DNA of 6,634 bases, from NCBI GenBank assembly GCA_023438965.1, contig JAEXPB010000122.1, positions 1 to 6,634 of the forward strand, read 5' to 3'. How positions within the stretch are numbered: the first letter of the stretch is position 1; every line of letters begins with the position of its first letter. The notes below the pieces were generated by a model, which was not told where the DNA came from, did not search any database, and saw only the letters and a program-made list of their open reading frames with translations. Both the position numbers and the translations under genes were made by a program. Positions 5,758-6,634 of this stretch are shown here, one piece after another. Origin of the DNA: Bacillota bacterium (GTDB lineage Bacteria; Bacillota; Clostridia; Saccharofermentanales; UBA5734).

Positions 5758-6634
5758 GGGGCATCGCCCTCCATTGCCGTGGCAGACAGCTCCTGCCGGA
5801 TGATCCGCCCGCCGGTCATGACCAGTTTGATCGAAATGTCTTCATCGAACAACAGAATATCCGCATCGCAGCCCGGCGCGATCCGGCCTTTCTGAGACGC
5901 GCCGGCGCAGCGGGCCGGCGTGAGCGCCGCCATCGCCACGACTTCTGGCAGAGGCAGGCCGACCGCACAGTGTAAATGGCGGACCATCTGGCCGACCGCG
6001 GTGACGCTGCCGGCAAAGGCTTGCCGGTCCGGCAACTTCATCACACCATCCTCATAAAGGACGGACAGGCCGTTGCTCTGGCGATAGACGGTCCCTTCGG
6101 CCAAGTCGGCAGCCGTATAATCCAAGCCGTCGCTGATGACCGAAATCCGGTCCGGACCCTTACATTTGTAAATCAGACGCAGCAGGTCGGCCGGCAGATG
6201 ACGCAGATCGGCGATCACCTGCACGGTCAATTCGTCGAAATAAAGTCCTGCTTCGACCACGCCGGCCACCCGGTAGGCGTTTTTGCGCACGACGGTCGAA
6301 CAGCCGGAGTAAAGATGCGTGACGTCGCGGTAACCGGCTTCGATAGCCGCGGACACCTCGGCAAAAGTGGCATTGGAATGAGCGACGGAAGGCAGGATGC
6401 CCTGGCCGGCCAGCCGTCGGCCAAGCTCCAGCCCGCCGGGCAGCTCGGGTGCCGCGCCCATGATCCGCACGCCGTCGAGGCGCGCCATGAGGTCGTCCAG
6501 ATCACAGTCCGCCGGCGCGCGCAGGGTGTCAACCGCCTGGGCGCCGGACTGGGCGGCGGACAGGAAGGGACCTTCCAGATGGACGCCCAGGATATGGCAG
6601 TCGGAACAAAGATCCTTCGCCTGATTGATCGCTG
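5745..6634 (-). CDS. NagA-like amidohydrolase (N-acetylglucosamine-6-phosphate deacetylase family), partial
   Basis: The C-terminal 295 residues of a metal-dependent amidohydrolase; the 5' end lies beyond the right edge. An in-frame ATG at 6488 is not the start, because the open frame continues to the edge with clear family sequence, GVHLEGPFL, whose Glu (codon 6575-6573) is a NagA metal ligand. Numbering from the window edge, His85 (AHSNATF) and His106 (THLYSG) are the other metal ligands, His145 (ADLRHLP) a substrate-site histidine, and Asp168 (ISDG) the catalytic Asp. AGSVTAV and GRIAPGCDADILLFD are C-terminal family blocks. NagA removes acetate from N-acetylglucosamine 6-phosphate. Substrate-contact positions differ from E. 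coli NagA: FNAM/YNAM becomes YSGC, KKGTH becomes QSGAQ, and the REPG loop becomes RKNAYRVAG. A different N-acetylated sugar phosphate, or another amide, is therefore possible. It precedes the kinase gene, overlapping it by 13 bp. Catalytic residues look intact, so an active hydrolase is likely. Confidence 0.88.
   Translation of the reverse strand, partial: AINQAKDLCSDCHILGVHLEGPFLSAAQSGAQAVDTLRAPADCDLDDLMARLDGVRIMGAAPELPGGLELGRRLAGQGILPSVAHSNATFAEVSAAIEAGYRDVTHLYSGCSTVVRKNAYRVAGVVEAGLYFDELTVQVIADLRHLPADLLRLIYKCKGPDRISVISDGLDYTAADLAEGTVYRQSNGLSVLYEDGVMKLPDRQAFAGSVTAVGQMVRHLHCAVGLPLPEVVAMAALTPARCAGASQKGRIAPGCDADILLFDEDISIKLVMTGGRIIRQELSATAMEGDAPCAP
5767..5772 (-). promoter_or_regulatory. Ribosome binding site of the kinase, inside the amidohydrolase gene
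   Basis: Minus-strand GGAGGG sits nine bases before the kinase ATG at 5757 and within the last codons of the amidohydrolase. It decides the kinase start and, with the 13-bp gene overlap, supports translational coupling. Confidence 0.65.

Noticed and set aside
5745..6488. Amidohydrolase starting at the ATG at 6488
   Set aside because: The frame stays open to the window edge and encodes HLEGPF with a metal-ligand Glu upstream of that ATG, so the gene is truncated by the window and not short.
1..6634. CRISPR arrays, tRNA or rRNA genes, insertion sequences, riboswitches
   Set aside because: No repeat-spacer pattern, cloverleaf, transposase or inverted-repeat ends were seen. The only non-coding stretch over 50 bp is 1-164, and it shows promoter-type signals rather than a structured aptamer.

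Overview
The window reads as part of a carbohydrate-catabolism locus from a strictly or facultatively anaerobic bacterium. A glycyl radical enzyme (GRE) with its own activase implies anoxic metabolism, because the glycyl radical is destroyed by oxygen. The very purine-rich ribosome binding site of the GRE, the moderately high G+C and the general look of the proteins suggest an anaerobic member of the Bacillota, but nothing here fixes the taxon.

Layout. Positions 1-164 are a regulatory intergenic region. It holds a candidate rightward -10 (TATACT) without a good -35, a 12-bp palindrome, TTTGTG repeats 21 bp apart, and a candidate leftward promoter for a gene that would lie mostly or wholly off the left edge. 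Positions 165-2375 (+) encode a 736-aa GRE, followed after one base by its radical-SAM activase (2377-3273, +). A 13-bp gap, with a small hairpin over the activase stop codon, separates this two-gene operon from a convergent leftward operon. In transcription order that operon has a NagA-like amidohydrolase (5745 to beyond 6634, 5' end off the window), a sedoheptulokinase-like FGGY kinase (4381-5757, overlapping by 13 bp) and a Gfo/Idh/MocA-family NAD(P)-dependent oxidoreductase (3287-4363, 17 bp downstream).

How the genes may work together. The GRE has the Gly-Cys-x-Glu-Pro active-site motif of the dehydratase/lyase branch, not the Cys-Cys pair of pyruvate formate-lyase, so it most likely performs radical C-O (or C-N/C-C) cleavage on a polyol, sugar derivative or similar compound. 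The neighbouring kinase, dehydrogenase and amidohydrolase are all carbohydrate-type enzymes. This raises the possibility of one anaerobic route for an unusual sugar or amino-sugar derivative ending in a radical elimination. That link is inference from adjacency: the two operons are convergent, not co-transcribed. No transporter, aldolase, aldehyde/alcohol dehydrogenase, regulator or microcompartment shell gene is visible, so the pathway cannot be closed from this window.
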